A stretch of DNA of 28,235 nucleotides from Oscillospiraceae bacterium (GCA_019420135.1 JAHZHS010000001.1:1-28235), one strand, 5' to 3'. Shown: positions 1 to 7,427, numbered from the stretch's first letter. Notes: generated by a model from the letters alone, not told the origin. Numbers and translations: made by a program.

Positions 1-365
1 GGCCGGCCCCGCTGCCTGAGGGCCGCCGGACCCCACTGGGAAAATGTCGTTGGCAGAGGGAAAACCTCCTGCGGGCGCAGCGGATGTTTTGTCCCTGACC
101 TGACACATACAGGGCAGCCGACTCCAGTCGGCAGGCAGGACCCGGCGGAATGTTCGGAAAAAGTCGATTAATCGTGCGTTTTTTGCACGCTCGATGCCCC
201 ATTCTGCCGTAAGTTCTATGCGTAGACATTATACCTCAGATCATAGGGAGCCGCAAGGAAAAAACGTCGGTCAGAAAATATTCCTAAAAACACCAGGGGC
301 GGGCGATAACCGGACCGTGCCCGGGGCACAGCCGGAAAAAAAGTCGGGAACCTCGCCGGAGAGAC
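1..365. other. Gene-free leader region
   Basis: I see no convincing gene here. The frame open from 194 lacks a ribosome binding site, while a far better start lies at 446. The stretch contains a short hairpin at 117-132 (GCCGACT/AGTCGGC) without a T-run, a small hairpin at 173-189 (CGTGC/GCACG around a T-rich loop), and an A7 tract at 336-342. The A7 tract may act as an upstream promoter element for the motif at 366-393. Confidence 0.5.
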
Positions 366-393
366 GTGAACTTCCGGGAAAAAGGACCCTATT
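366..393 (+). promoter_or_regulatory. Non-sigma-A promoter-like motif before the 446 gene
   Basis: GTGAACTTCC at 366-375 is followed by CCTATT at 388-393, with 20 nt from the G of GAAC to CCTATT. An A7 tract lies 24 nt upstream. The shape (GAAC ... CC-TAT) resembles promoters of alternative, ECF-like sigma factors rather than TTGACA/TATAAT. Nearly the same motif precedes the genes at 7486, 8478 and 3663 (minus). It was found by eye and no statistics were done. Confidence 0.5.
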
Positions 394-445
394 TATGATG
401 TGTACGCCAAACATATGCCAAACAGATTTGTGCAAGGAGGTTCCC

Positions 446-1351
446 ATGAAAGACAAGACTGGATCCAATCCCATTTTTACACTGCTGATCGCAGGTGTGG
501 CGGCTGCCGCCCTGCTGACGACCTGCAGCCCGGAAACGCCGGAAAGCCCCGTGACACAGAGCCCGGCCCGGGAGATACAGACCGCGGAAAGTGCCGTGAA
601 TACGGCTGCAGGCCGGGGAGAAGCCGCTGTGCCTGCTGAGACGGCGGCAGCCGAGCCGACGCCCGCTCCCACCCCGGCCCCGGTGGAACTGGTGCTGAAG
701 GGAAGCGACGAGGTCACGGCCGGGGAGGGGATCCAGCTCTGTCCGCTCACGGCGGATGGCCTGGACGTGGACACAACGTCGCTCACATGGCAAAGCAGTG
801 ACGAATCGGTGGCCATTGTGACCAATGGCTGGATTGATGCCCTGCGTCCGGGCAGCGTGACCATCACGGCGTCGGGGGCGGGGTATCTCCCCGTGACCCG
901 GGAAATCACGGTGCGCCAGGTAGTCTGTACCTATTGCGGACAGTCCGGACATACGGCAGGCTCCTGCTCCCGGAAAGCCGCAGATGAGCAGGCCGCCCAG
1001 GCTGCGGCCCAGGCCGCTGCGGAGCAGGCTGCCGCCGCCCAGGCCGCCGAGGCGCAGGAGCAGCAGGCATCCGCCCCGGCGGAGACAGCCTCCGGCCAGT
1101 CCGGTGCGGTTCAGGAAGGCATCTGCCCCGTCTGCGGCAGTCAGCTGAACCCGGACGGCAGCTGCAATGTTGTCCACGAATACGCCGGTTACGCCATGGC
1201 CTACTATGATGAGGAGGCCGGTCAGGTCTATATCATCTGCAACGGCTGCGGCCAGCGGTTCTGGCGCAGTGACTTTGCCGATCCCATCGACTTTGCCCTG
1301 TCCCATGGCTATCCCTGCTGCAGCCGGTTCGATGCGGGGGCGGGAATGTGA
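446..1351 (+). CDS. Lipoprotein with Ig-like domain and cysteine (zinc-binding-like) clusters
   Basis: About 301 residues. Start ATG 446 is set by AAGGAGG at 434-440; the frame is open further upstream but without a ribosome binding site. A short charged N-terminus and hydrophobic segment end in LLTTC, a slightly atypical lipobox with Thr before the Cys near residue 27. A Pro/Thr/Ala-rich linker follows. Residues ~82-159 look like a bacterial Ig-like (BIG2) domain, with a W-x-S-S-D-x-S-V-A pattern. Next come a zinc-knuckle-like C-x2-C-x4-H-x4-C, an Ala/Gln-rich probable coiled coil (~177-210), and C-terminal C-x2-C pairs near 228-231 and 266-269. It is probably anchored on the outer face of the membrane. 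The promoter-like motif at 366-393 and a terminator at 1432-1475 make it a single-gene unit. The function is not recognised; the domain reading is from motifs only. Confidence 0.75.
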   Translation: MKDKTGSNPIFTLLIAGVAAAALLTTCSPETPESPVTQSPAREIQTAESAVNTAAGRGEAAVPAETAAAEPTPAPTPAPVELVLKGSDEVTAGEGIQLCPLTADGLDVDTTSLTWQSSDESVAIVTNGWIDALRPGSVTITASGAGYLPVTREITVRQVVCTYCGQSGHTAGSCSRKAADEQAAQAAAQAAAEQAAAAQAAEAQEQQASAPAETASGQSGAVQEGICPVCGSQLNPDGSCNVVHEYAGYAMAYYDEEAGQVYIICNGCGQRFWRSDFADPIDFALSHGYPCCSRFDAGAGM

Positions 1352-1431
1352 CGCCCCCAGACATCGCAGACAGACCGAAGAGGCCATGAGCGGAATTCCC
1401 CTGCGGGCAGGTCAATACAATCCCGAAATCC

Positions 1432-1475
1432 AGGCTGCTGTGCAGGCCTTCCCGGGCCTGCACGGCGGCCTTTTT
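1432..1475 (+). terminator. Intrinsic terminator
   Basis: A long stem of about 16-17 bp with two G-U pairs (GGCTGCTGTGCAGGCC against GGCCTGCACGGCGGCC) has a 6-nt loop and ends in TTTTT at 1471-1475. It closes the transcript of the lipoprotein gene. Confidence 0.85.
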
Positions 1476-1489
1476 GCGCCTGCCGAATC

Positions 1490-1519
1490 TTGAAGAAAAA
1501 TGCCGCCCTGTGATATACT
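1490..1519 (+). promoter_or_regulatory. Sigma-A promoter of the CARF-like/sigma-like operon
   Basis: TTGAAG (1490-1495), 18-nt spacer, TATACT (1514-1519), with an extended TG before the -10 box. It lies just after the preceding terminator and about 80 nt before the start codon at 1598. Confidence 0.75.
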
Positions 1520-1597
1520 GACAAAATATGAGACTGTGATGGATTTTGCAGGAACGCTTTCGGAAAAGATGCCGTGGAAAAAGGAGGGCTGACACAG

Positions 1598-2209
1598 ATG
1601 AATCGGATCTACTTTACGGCGGTTCCTCTGGAGAGCAACTTTGTTTTGGAAACCATGCCGCTGAACCCGGTCAACTTCCGGCTGGATACCCGGCTGACAG
1701 AAACGGCCTTCCCCATTGTGCCGGTGATCGCCGCGACCCTGCAGCCGGGGGATACGGCGACGGTGGTGGCCGTGCGGCAGCAGAACACCGGCCGGAACAG
1801 GAACATGGACATTCTTCGCCGGGAACTGGAGGGTCTGGGGCGCTCCAACTGGACGCTGCGGGACCTGACGGTGCCGGAAAGCCAGGAGAAGGATCTGCTG
1901 CTGGGCTTGTTTGCCGAGATGATCGGTTGCCTGCAGGACGATACCTGTTACTATGCCTGCATGACCTTCGGCACCAAGACCTATCCGGTAGTGCTGTTCA
2001 GCGCGCTGTCCTACGCGGACAAGATCCGCCGCAATACCCAGATCTGCGGCATCTATTATCGGGAAGTGCTGCGTACCCAGGGGAAAATGCGGGAATCCCG
2101 CCTGTACGATGTGACGGCGCTGTTCACGCTGAATTCGCTGGTGGATCTGGTGGCCGGCATGGATTGCGATGCCAAAGAGCCGATGATCCGCCGGATGCTG
2201 GAACTGTAA
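1598..2209 (+). CDS. TM1812/CARF-like putative nucleotide-sensing protein
   Basis: 203 residues. ATG 1598 follows AAGGAGGG at 1581-1588; an upstream in-frame ATG at 1574 has no such site. The fold pattern suits the TM1812/Csx1-type CARF family of CRISPR-associated proteins. There is an N-terminal beta strand (NRIYFTAVP) and a middle helix after a G-D strand. The core D-D-T-x6-M-T-F-G-T-K at ~114-127 is followed by a helix (YPVVLFSALSYADKI), a strand ending GIYY (~151-154), and a YDVTALFTL segment near 170-178. CARF domains bind cyclic oligoadenylates. No effector nuclease domain is attached and no CRISPR array or cas gene is visible here. The gene is 11 bp ahead of a sigma-like gene, suggesting a sensor and regulator pair. 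Homology is inferred from pattern only. Confidence 0.6.
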   Translation: MNRIYFTAVPLESNFVLETMPLNPVNFRLDTRLTETAFPIVPVIAATLQPGDTATVVAVRQQNTGRNRNMDILRRELEGLGRSNWTLRDLTVPESQEKDLLLGLFAEMIGCLQDDTCYYACMTFGTKTYPVVLFSALSYADKIRRNTQICGIYYREVLRTQGKMRESRLYDVTALFTLNSLVDLVAGMDCDAKEPMIRRMLEL

Positions 2210-2220
2210 CGGAGGCTCCC

Positions 2221-3291
2221 ATGCAGACACAGATGTTGGATCGGGCGGCGCTGTGCGAACAGATCAATCATCACCCGCTGCTGGATCTGCCTCCCCGGGA
2301 ACGCCCCGGCCGGGCAAGAGAGCGCATGGAATTGATCGAAAAGGTGCTGCGCTATCTGAAATTCGACCGGATGCTGGAAAGCACCCTGCAAACGGATGAC
2401 AGTGCATTGCTGCAAAATGAGGAAAGCCTGCGGCGTGCCCAGTATGAACCGGCGGTCCGTGGCAGACAGTTTGACGGGGTCGCTTTCATGGAAGCCTTCA
2501 ACGAGGCGCTCCGGCGGTACGATGACACCGCAGAAACGCCGTTTCTGGGATATTTCTCCTTGCTGTACCGGCAAAAACTGCTGCATGCGGCGGGGGCAAG
2601 CGTTGCGGTGCAGGAGCAGAAGGCCTTTGGCCCGCTGAAAAAGCGGGACATGATCCTGCTGCGGAAACTCAACGCGCTGCTGAAGCGGAGCCAATCGGGC
2701 TACCGGGCGGAGGACCTGCCCGTATCGCTCTGCGGGCCGCTGGCTGCGGAGCTGGGCGTGAGCGAGAACAGCCTGCGGGAGCTGCTGCGGATTGTGCGGA
2801 TGGCCAACACCATTGCACCCAAGGAGACGGAGGAGGACGCTCCCCGGGAATTGCCCTGCGCCGACCCGGAATCCACCGATTTTGTGGCGGCGGTGGAATC
2901 GGCGCAGCAGCTGGCGGAAGCCCTGGATCTGCTGTGCGAGACCGAGCAGAAGGAATATACCCGCCTGTTCATGACCAACGATGTGCTCCGCCCCCTCAAG
3001 GAGGACGAGGTGGTGGATGATGTGGGGTATGCCCGGGTGCTGGTACAGCATGAGAAGGCACTGTTTGAGGGAATCTTCGAACAGCCCTACCTGACCTTTG
3101 TGTATGAGCCGGACCCCGCACCGGACACCATGCGGGGCGTGATCCTGGGCCGGCTGCGGCTGCCCCTGCGGGACAGCTCCATCGTTGCCTACAAGCATGT
3201 GTATGCATCGGCGGTGTCCATGGCCCGCCAGCGCTTTGAAAAACTGCGCGCCACCCTGCGCAGCAGGCTGCAGACTGCCGGCAAGGGATGA
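2221..3291 (+). CDS. Divergent sigma-factor-like transcription regulator
   Basis: 356 residues, starting at ATG 2221 after GGAGG at 2211-2215. The stop of the CARF-like gene lies 11 bp upstream, so the two are cotranscribed. Residues ~88-121 (FMEAFNEALRRYD...FLGYFSLLYRQKL) resemble sigma-70 region 2. Residues ~173-193 (LAAELGVSENSLREL) look like a helix-turn-helix. The C-terminus (~307-347: RLRLPLRDSSI, then ASAVSMARQRFEKL) resembles region 4 DNA-binding helices. It is longer and more divergent than ordinary sigma factors. It could instead be a transcription activator built from similar helices. The neighbouring CARF-like protein could act as its sensor, and the TGAA..CCTAT motifs in this cluster are candidate targets. 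Both of those are inferences. Confidence 0.55.
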   Translation: MQTQMLDRAALCEQINHHPLLDLPPRERPGRARERMELIEKVLRYLKFDRMLESTLQTDDSALLQNEESLRRAQYEPAVRGRQFDGVAFMEAFNEALRRYDDTAETPFLGYFSLLYRQKLLHAAGASVAVQEQKAFGPLKKRDMILLRKLNALLKRSQSGYRAEDLPVSLCGPLAAELGVSENSLRELLRIVRMANTIAPKETEEDAPRELPCADPESTDFVAAVESAQQLAEALDLLCETEQKEYTRLFMTNDVLRPLKEDEVVDDVGYARVLVQHEKALFEGIFEQPYLTFVYEPDPAPDTMRGVILGRLRLPLRDSSIVAYKHVYASAVSMARQRFEKLRATLRSRLQTAGKG

Positions 3292-3310
3292 TCTCCCCTG
3301 CCCCGAAACA

Positions 3311-3366
3311 AACGCCCCCGTCCCGGGGAACTCGCCTTGCGGCGGTCCGGGACGGGGGCGTTTTGG
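3311..3366. terminator. Bidirectional terminator between convergent genes
   Basis: AACGCCCCCGTCCCGG (3311-3326) pairs perfectly with CCGGGACGGGGGCGTT (3347-3362), followed on the plus strand by TTTTGGGTTTT. On the minus strand the exit is TTTGTTTC. It serves the sigma-like gene (plus) and the acidic-protein gene (minus). Confidence 0.85.
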
Positions 3367-3405
3367 GTTTTGCGGCGGGATTTCCCGGGAAAGAAAACGG
3401 GGACA

Positions 3406-3663
3406 TTACCACAGGCTGTCCTCCTCAAACAGCCGGGGATCGTTGAGCGGGCCGGGAATCACGTTGTTGATCTCCAGCACAAAGTGGTCCCATTCCTCCC
3501 GTGCCCGGGCGTCCTCATCCTCCCGGGAAGGGGGCGCGGCTTGCGGTTCCTCCTCGGGGCAGTCGTCCTCCTCCTGCCAATCCTCTTCTTCTTCTGTGCA
3601 GTCCTCCTCCCAGTCGTCTTCGAAGATCGGAATATCGTCGTCGTATTTTGCTTCATCCCACAT
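3406..3663 (-). CDS. Small, very acidic protein of unknown function
   Basis: 85 residues. On the minus strand AAGGAGGG stands 8 nt before the ATG at 3663, which strongly supports translation. The first ~50 residues are dominated by Asp/Glu runs with three Trp and two Cys. The C-terminal third (EEWDHFVLEINNVIPG and on) is more ordinary and may fold as a helix. No signal peptide or membrane segment is seen. The extreme negative charge could suit a nucleic-acid mimic or a binding partner for a basic protein, but nothing in the sequence proves this. It converges on the sigma-like gene and shares its terminator. A promoter-like motif of the cluster type lies at 3703-3730. Confidence 0.65.
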   Translation of the reverse strand: MWDEAKYDDDIPIFEDDWEEDCTEEEEDWQEEDDCPEEEPQAAPPSREDEDARAREEWDHFVLEINNVIPGPLNDPRLFEEDSLW

Positions 3664-3702
3664 GGCGGGTCCCTCCTTGCTGTTTTTTGGGGATACCTTT
3701 TC

Positions 3703-3730
3703 AGTAGGGACGGCGGAGGCGAAAACTTCA
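3703..3730 (-). promoter_or_regulatory. Cluster-type promoter-like motif before the acidic-protein gene
   Basis: On the minus strand TGAAGTTTTC (3730-3721) is followed by CCTACT (3708-3703). The G-to-C distance is 21 nt, the same as at 7399 and 8371. A T7 tract from the preceding terminator lies directly upstream. It is the weakest match of the four sites, but the spacing agrees. Confidence 0.35.
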
Positions 3731-3740
3731 TCTGCCGGGC

Positions 3741-3782
3741 AAAAAAAGATCCGGGCCGCGGGGAAATCCCGCGACCCGGATC
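3741..3782 (-). terminator. Strong minus-strand terminator
   Basis: GATCCGGGTCGCGGG pairs with CCCGCGGCCCGGATC (one mismatch) around a short loop, followed by T7 on the minus strand. It lies downstream of the 3954-7226 gene and of the candidate RNA at 3794-3899, and upstream of the acidic-protein gene. Confidence 0.85.
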
Positions 3783-3793
3783 AGAGAACCGAT

Positions 3794-3899
3794 AAAAAGT
3801 GGCCCGTGCGCAGCAGAGGGCTCTGAGGAATAAAGGGTTAAACGCCGCCTACGCCGCGCCGCCCTCGCTTCCAACACCGTTTTCTGCGTATAGGAGCCA
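3794..3899 (-). ncRNA. Candidate structured small RNA or leader RNA, family unknown
   Basis: A consensus sigma-A promoter (3905-3933) would start a minus-strand transcript at about 3898-3900, inside no convincing gene. The 5' end GTGGCTC (3900-3894) pairs with GGGCCAC (3805-3799), which is followed at once by TTTTT (3798-3794). Nested helices CGCAG/CTGCG (3888-3884 with 3813-3809) and GAGGGC/GCCCTC (3866-3861 with 3821-3816) fit the same fold. A terminal helix starting at the transcript end is typical of compact stable RNAs. The signal-recognition-particle core motif is absent and I do not recognise 6S RNA. Read-through to 3741 would give about 158 nt. It could instead be a leader attenuating the acidic-protein gene. 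Confidence 0.4.
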
Positions 3900-3904
3900 C
3901 ATTC

Positions 3905-3933
3905 AATATAGCACATTCACCGGATGGCGTCAA
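3905..3933 (-). promoter_or_regulatory. Sigma-A promoter driving the candidate RNA
   Basis: On the minus strand TTGACG (3933-3928), 17-nt spacer, TATATT (3910-3905). It lies just beyond the stop codon of the large minus-strand gene, where no promoter would be expected unless something short is transcribed from it. Confidence 0.7.
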
Positions 3934-3953
3934 TCCGCCGCCGTCCGGAACGC

Positions 3954-6900
3954 CTATTTCTTCCAACGCCGGTAGATCAGGAAGGCAATCACCGCCACGC
4001 AGAGAATGACCAGCGAACCGGGCGATTGGGAGATCCCCTTCACGGCGCCTATGACGCAGCCGATCAGCAGGTAGACGATAATGAGGAACACCACAATACG
4101 CTTCGTGGGGGAAAGCCGGTCCCAGAAGGTGGGCTGCTTGTAGGTATGCCAGTCCCCCACAGAGCAATCCAGCTGCACCAGGGCGTTCAGCGCCGCACGG
4201 TTGGCCCTTGTCAGGGTGTTGTCGTTTTGCAGCAGTTCCTGGTACGCTCTCTGGCCCAGGGCGACGGCCCAGGCATTCACGGCGGGCAGATCCTGCAGCG
4301 CCTGGGTGGACGGCCAGGCAGTGGACAGGCGCTGGCTGCGGTAAGGGGTCAGGTCCAGCTTCAGCCAGAAGCGGTCGGCCTGCTGGACGGCTTTGCGGTA
4401 ATCTTTGGCCTGCAGATAGGCGTCCATCAGGGCGGCGCAGGGCAAAAGACCATCGGGGTCCACGTTCTGGGCACGCTGGAACCAGGTCAGCCGCTGGGCC
4501 GCGTCGGTTTCGTAGCGGCCCAGCGTGCACAGTACAGCGGCACGGGCATGGCTGTCGGGCACATGGTCCAGGCATTCCATCAGCAGAGCACGGCCTTCCT
4601 CCCCGGTATGGCCGCCGGGAGCCCGGCCCTGCAGAATGAGATCGGCCAGGGCAAGATTGCGGTTCAGGCGGTCGGAGCCGGTCAGGCTTGTCCGGCTGTC
4701 CAGCAGGGTCTGCATGGCCTGGGCGTCGCCCTGCTCGGCCAGATACAGCCGCACAGCGCTGGCAAGGTCGGGCAGACCGGGACGTCCGGCGCGCCGGACT
4801 GTTTTCTCCAGCTCAAACCAGCGGATCCGCTCCAGTTTGGCTCCCTGGGAGGAAGCCACCAGGGCGGCCCGCTCCTTCTCATACCGGTCCAGATACACTT
4901 CGCACAGCCAGCGATAGAAGGGATTGTCAGAGGCAAACCCCACACCCATCAGGATATTCCGGTTGTCCCGCCGGAAGTGGGGAACCCGGAACCCGGCATT
5001 TTTGAGCAGGTCATACAGCTGTGCCGGGGCAACGCCGGTCTGCAGCGCCTGGGCAATGCGGTCCCTGCGGCCATGGCTGCGGAAAACGCCATGGTCCCGC
5101 ACACCCGCAGACGCGGGCTTCTGACGGAAAGAGACCGCCCTGTTCCAGGCCTCCCGGGCTTTGGCCAGATCCGGCTGCGGCCGGGTCAGCAGATACAGGG
5201 CCTCCAGCTGGGCGGCGGCAGGGGTGTAATTCTGCTGCCAGCCGTGCAGCGCGGGAAGAATCTCCGCCTCTGTTTTGCAGCGTGCCAGCTGGATGAACAG
5301 CGATACGGTACTGCTGTTGTTGTGATTGTAAGTGATATCACTGGACCATTTGAACCACAGCGCCAGCTTTACATAGTCGGTATTCTGGATCCACCGGTTC
5401 CGGCGCAGAAATCCGTCGGTGAGGGAAATGTTCTGATAGGCGGACAGATAAAAGCCCAGGCGGACACAGTCGGCGGGACGCTTTTCCAGCCGGGCCAGCG
5501 TGTCGTAAGCGGCACGGCGTACCTTGGGATCATGGCTGGTGGCATCCATCAGGAATACCTGAACGCCCGCCAGAGGGAAATCTCCGCAGGCGGCGGACTT
5601 CCGGTAATAGTCGGCGGCCCGGGCCGGATCGGGGTGGGAACCGTACTCGCAGATCTGTCCGGCCCAGTACAGAGCGGCAGCGCGAACGCCCCGCCCGTCC
5701 GACGGATGGTTGCCGGTCGCCGTGAGCAGATGCCCGGGAATCAGCGTCCGGGCCTGTTCCAGATCGGCCGGCTGGCCGATTCCCCGGATCATGCAGCCGG
5801 CCAGAGCCACCTGGCCGGCATCGGGGTCACGCTCTGCCAGGTGCCGGCAGAGGGCCAGGATCTCGCTGCATTTTTCCGGCGAGTTGTTGCAGGGCTGACT
5901 GTTGCATTTCAGACGGTGCACCAGCGCATTGAGATAGCCGGCTTCGCAGGCCCGCCGGCATACCCGGCACCAGTCGGAATCGCCGGGGCCGACGCAGCAG
6001 CAGCTGTTGCTGATCCCCATGCGCTCGGCCAGAATGGCCAGCGCCCGCTGGCTGCCCTGATCGAACAGCCGGAACAGCCAGGGAGAGATTTCCGCCCAGG
6101 ATTTTCCGCCTGTCAGTTTGCCGGAATGGAACTGATCGGCCAGCCAGTCCATGACCGCAGGATCCCGGGTCTGGCACAGGGTTTCCCAGGCGGAAGCCGC
6201 GCCGCACAGGGCGGCTGTCTTCAATTCGGACAGCCCGCTTTTGTGGTCGGCCTGCCAGGCCCACAGATAATAGGTATTTTCCCGGCCGGGAGAATAGATG
6301 GGGGAGGTCCGGGCAGTAGCCATCCGGGCCATCTCCATGGCCGCGGCGGCATCCCCGGCCCGGGCGGCCTCCTCTTTCTGCTGGAGGCTGCGCAGCAGTG
6401 TCAGCTGTGCCTGTTCATCCCGCGTAAGGTCTTTCTGACCGGCCAGCAGATCCACAGCCTCCTGCAGGTTGAAATACTGAGAATCATGCAGTATCACATC
6501 CATAACCCGCGCCGTGGCGGTGCGGAATCCGGCCTGTGCCAGGCGGCGCATGGTATCCAGGGCGGCCTGACGGGTCTGAGGCTGTTCCAACTGGGTGGAT
6601 GCTTCGAGGAAACTGTTGTAAAAACGCCCGAATTCCTGCTGACAGGCCAGCTCCGTCTGCCGTTTGGTGGAGGGGTGGTCCGGGTCATAATGAAACACTT
6701 CCTGCACAAGATCCGGCCCGAAATGGGAACAGTCGTACAGCTGCATCAGGATGCGCAGCTCTTCCAGACCCCGGTCCCGTGCCTGTTTGCGGCTCTCCAC
6801 GTCGCCGTGGGAAAATCCATTGCGGCAATTTTTGACTGCCATCACGCTCTTGTACTTCTTCTGGGACAAAGGAGTATACTGGCGGATCTCCAGGTTCTGA

Positions 6901-7226
6901 TACGTTTCGTCATACAGAAGTACGGTGCTCAGCGCAGTCACGTCCAGGTTGACCAGATCCGGCACCGGCTTGTGCTGATGCCGAAGATTGTTCATCAGCT
7001 GGTGGTATTTGGCAACGGTTGGCTTCTGCTTGTCCGTACCGGAAAAGGTGTCAAAACCGGCATCCATCTGAAGAATGTGAGGTTTGAGCTCCCGCTCCCA
7101 CCAGTTTTCCTGGTAGATGGGCTGGAATTCCAGCTCCAGAACCGACAGCAGGGTATACTGCATCAGCTGCGAGATGCGGTCGGACGCATCGGTGTTCTGA
7201 AAATAACTGTCCGGCAAGTCGAACAT
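3954..7226 (-). CDS. Membrane-anchored Sel1/TPR-like repeat protein with HEPN-like N-terminal domain
   Basis: 1090 residues. The start at 7226 is set by AGGGAGGA six bases upstream; the frame is open to 7310 but without a ribosome binding site. Residues ~90-160 contain D-x-T-A-L and later R-N-G-F-S-H (135-140). That is an R-x4-H motif in a helical setting, as in HEPN domains of the Swt1/Apea type, many of which are RNases. The long middle is alpha-helical with Sel1/TPR-like stretches (for example AALYWAGQICEYG...ARAADYYRKSA) and a Cys-rich patch (CCC, then C-x2-C-x3-C). The C-terminus has two hydrophobic segments (~1043-1061 and 1071-1086) ending in RRWKK. This suggests a cytosolic body tethered to the membrane. 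It has its own consensus promoter and a terminator at 3741-3782. The exact function is unknown; HEPN assignment is by motif. Confidence 0.7.
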   Translation of the reverse strand: MFDLPDSYFQNTDASDRISQLMQYTLLSVLELEFQPIYQENWWERELKPHILQMDAGFDTFSGTDKQKPTVAKYHQLMNNLRHQHKPVPDLVNLDVTALSTVLLYDETYQNLEIRQYTPLSQKKYKSVMAVKNCRNGFSHGDVESRKQARDRGLEELRILMQLYDCSHFGPDLVQEVFHYDPDHPSTKRQTELACQQEFGRFYNSFLEASTQLEQPQTRQAALDTMRRLAQAGFRTATARVMDVILHDSQYFNLQEAVDLLAGQKDLTRDEQAQLTLLRSLQQKEEAARAGDAAAAMEMARMATARTSPIYSPGRENTYYLWAWQADHKSGLSELKTAALCGAASAWETLCQTRDPAVMDWLADQFHSGKLTGGKSWAEISPWLFRLFDQGSQRALAILAERMGISNSCCCVGPGDSDWCRVCRRACEAGYLNALVHRLKCNSQPCNNSPEKCSEILALCRHLAERDPDAGQVALAGCMIRGIGQPADLEQARTLIPGHLLTATGNHPSDGRGVRAAALYWAGQICEYGSHPDPARAADYYRKSAACGDFPLAGVQVFLMDATSHDPKVRRAAYDTLARLEKRPADCVRLGFYLSAYQNISLTDGFLRRNRWIQNTDYVKLALWFKWSSDITYNHNNSSTVSLFIQLARCKTEAEILPALHGWQQNYTPAAAQLEALYLLTRPQPDLAKAREAWNRAVSFRQKPASAGVRDHGVFRSHGRRDRIAQALQTGVAPAQLYDLLKNAGFRVPHFRRDNRNILMGVGFASDNPFYRWLCEVYLDRYEKERAALVASSQGAKLERIRWFELEKTVRRAGRPGLPDLASAVRLYLAEQGDAQAMQTLLDSRTSLTGSDRLNRNLALADLILQGRAPGGHTGEEGRALLMECLDHVPDSHARAAVLCTLGRYETDAAQRLTWFQRAQNVDPDGLLPCAALMDAYLQAKDYRKAVQQADRFWLKLDLTPYRSQRLSTAWPSTQALQDLPAVNAWAVALGQRAYQELLQNDNTLTRANRAALNALVQLDCSVGDWHTYKQPTFWDRLSPTKRIVVFLIIVYLLIGCVIGAVKGISQSPGSLVILCVAVIAFLIYRRWKK

Positions 7227-7286
7227 AATATTCCTCCCTTTTGACTGTGCCTGTGCCCGGGCACAGCCCACATCCTTTCCCCTCTG

Positions 7287-7315
7287 ATTGTAATGTTCTG
7301 CTGTGTGCATGTCAA
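7287..7315 (-). promoter_or_regulatory. Consensus sigma-A promoter of the repeat-protein gene
   Basis: On the minus strand TTGACA (7315-7310), 17-nt spacer, TACAAT (7292-7287). It is about 60 nt before the start codon at 7226. Confidence 0.85.
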
Positions 7316-7323
7316 TCGTGAGG

Positions 7324-7346
7324 GGCGCTACCCATATGATAGCGCC
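7324..7346. repeat. Inverted repeat in the divergent promoter region
   Basis: GGCGCTA (7324-7330) and TAGCGCC (7340-7346) form a 7-bp perfect inverted repeat around CCCATATGA. It lies just upstream of the minus promoter at 7287-7315, so it could be an operator. No T-run follows. Confidence 0.45.
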
Positions 7347-7372
7347 GGGAAAAACAACAGTTCATGGGAGCC

Positions 7373-7394
7373 GGGAAAAAAATATTTTTTTCCC
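7373..7394. repeat. Perfect 22-bp A/T-tract palindrome
   Basis: GGG-A7-TA-T7-CCC reads identically on both strands and ends 4 nt before the promoter-like motif at 7399. It may be an upstream promoter element, a regulator site or a weak bidirectional terminator; the sequence does not decide which. Confidence 0.55.
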
Positions 7395-7398
7395 ACGC

Positions 7399-7427
7399 GT
7401 GAACTTCCCAACAGAAGGGCCCCTATT
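7399..7427 (+). promoter_or_regulatory. Cluster-type promoter-like motif before the 7486 gene
   Basis: GTGAACTTCC (7399-7408) is identical over 10 bases to the site at 366-375 and is followed by CCTATT (7422-7427). The spacing from GAAC to CCTATT is 21 nt, one more than at 366. The start codon is 58 nt downstream. Confidence 0.5.

Noticed and set aside
1598..3291. A type III CRISPR locus around the CARF-like gene
   Set aside because: No repeat-spacer array, Cas10 or other cas gene is visible anywhere in the window.
3794..3899. Candidate RNA as SRP RNA or 6S RNA
   Set aside because: The GGAAGGAAGCAGC-type SRP core is absent, and the length and bubble do not convincingly match 6S RNA, so the family is left open.
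3728..3916. A 62-residue minus-strand protein within the candidate RNA
   Set aside because: Its ATG lies upstream of the predicted transcript start, there is no ribosome binding site, it has an Arg-rich low-complexity core, and it runs through a terminator stem.
3924..7244. A very long open frame on the plus strand opposite the 3954-7226 gene
   Set aside because: It is antisense to a gene with a clear ribosome binding site, promoter, terminator and sensible protein. The plus frame is low-complexity Gly/Gln/His-rich, as expected from GC-rich antisense DNA.
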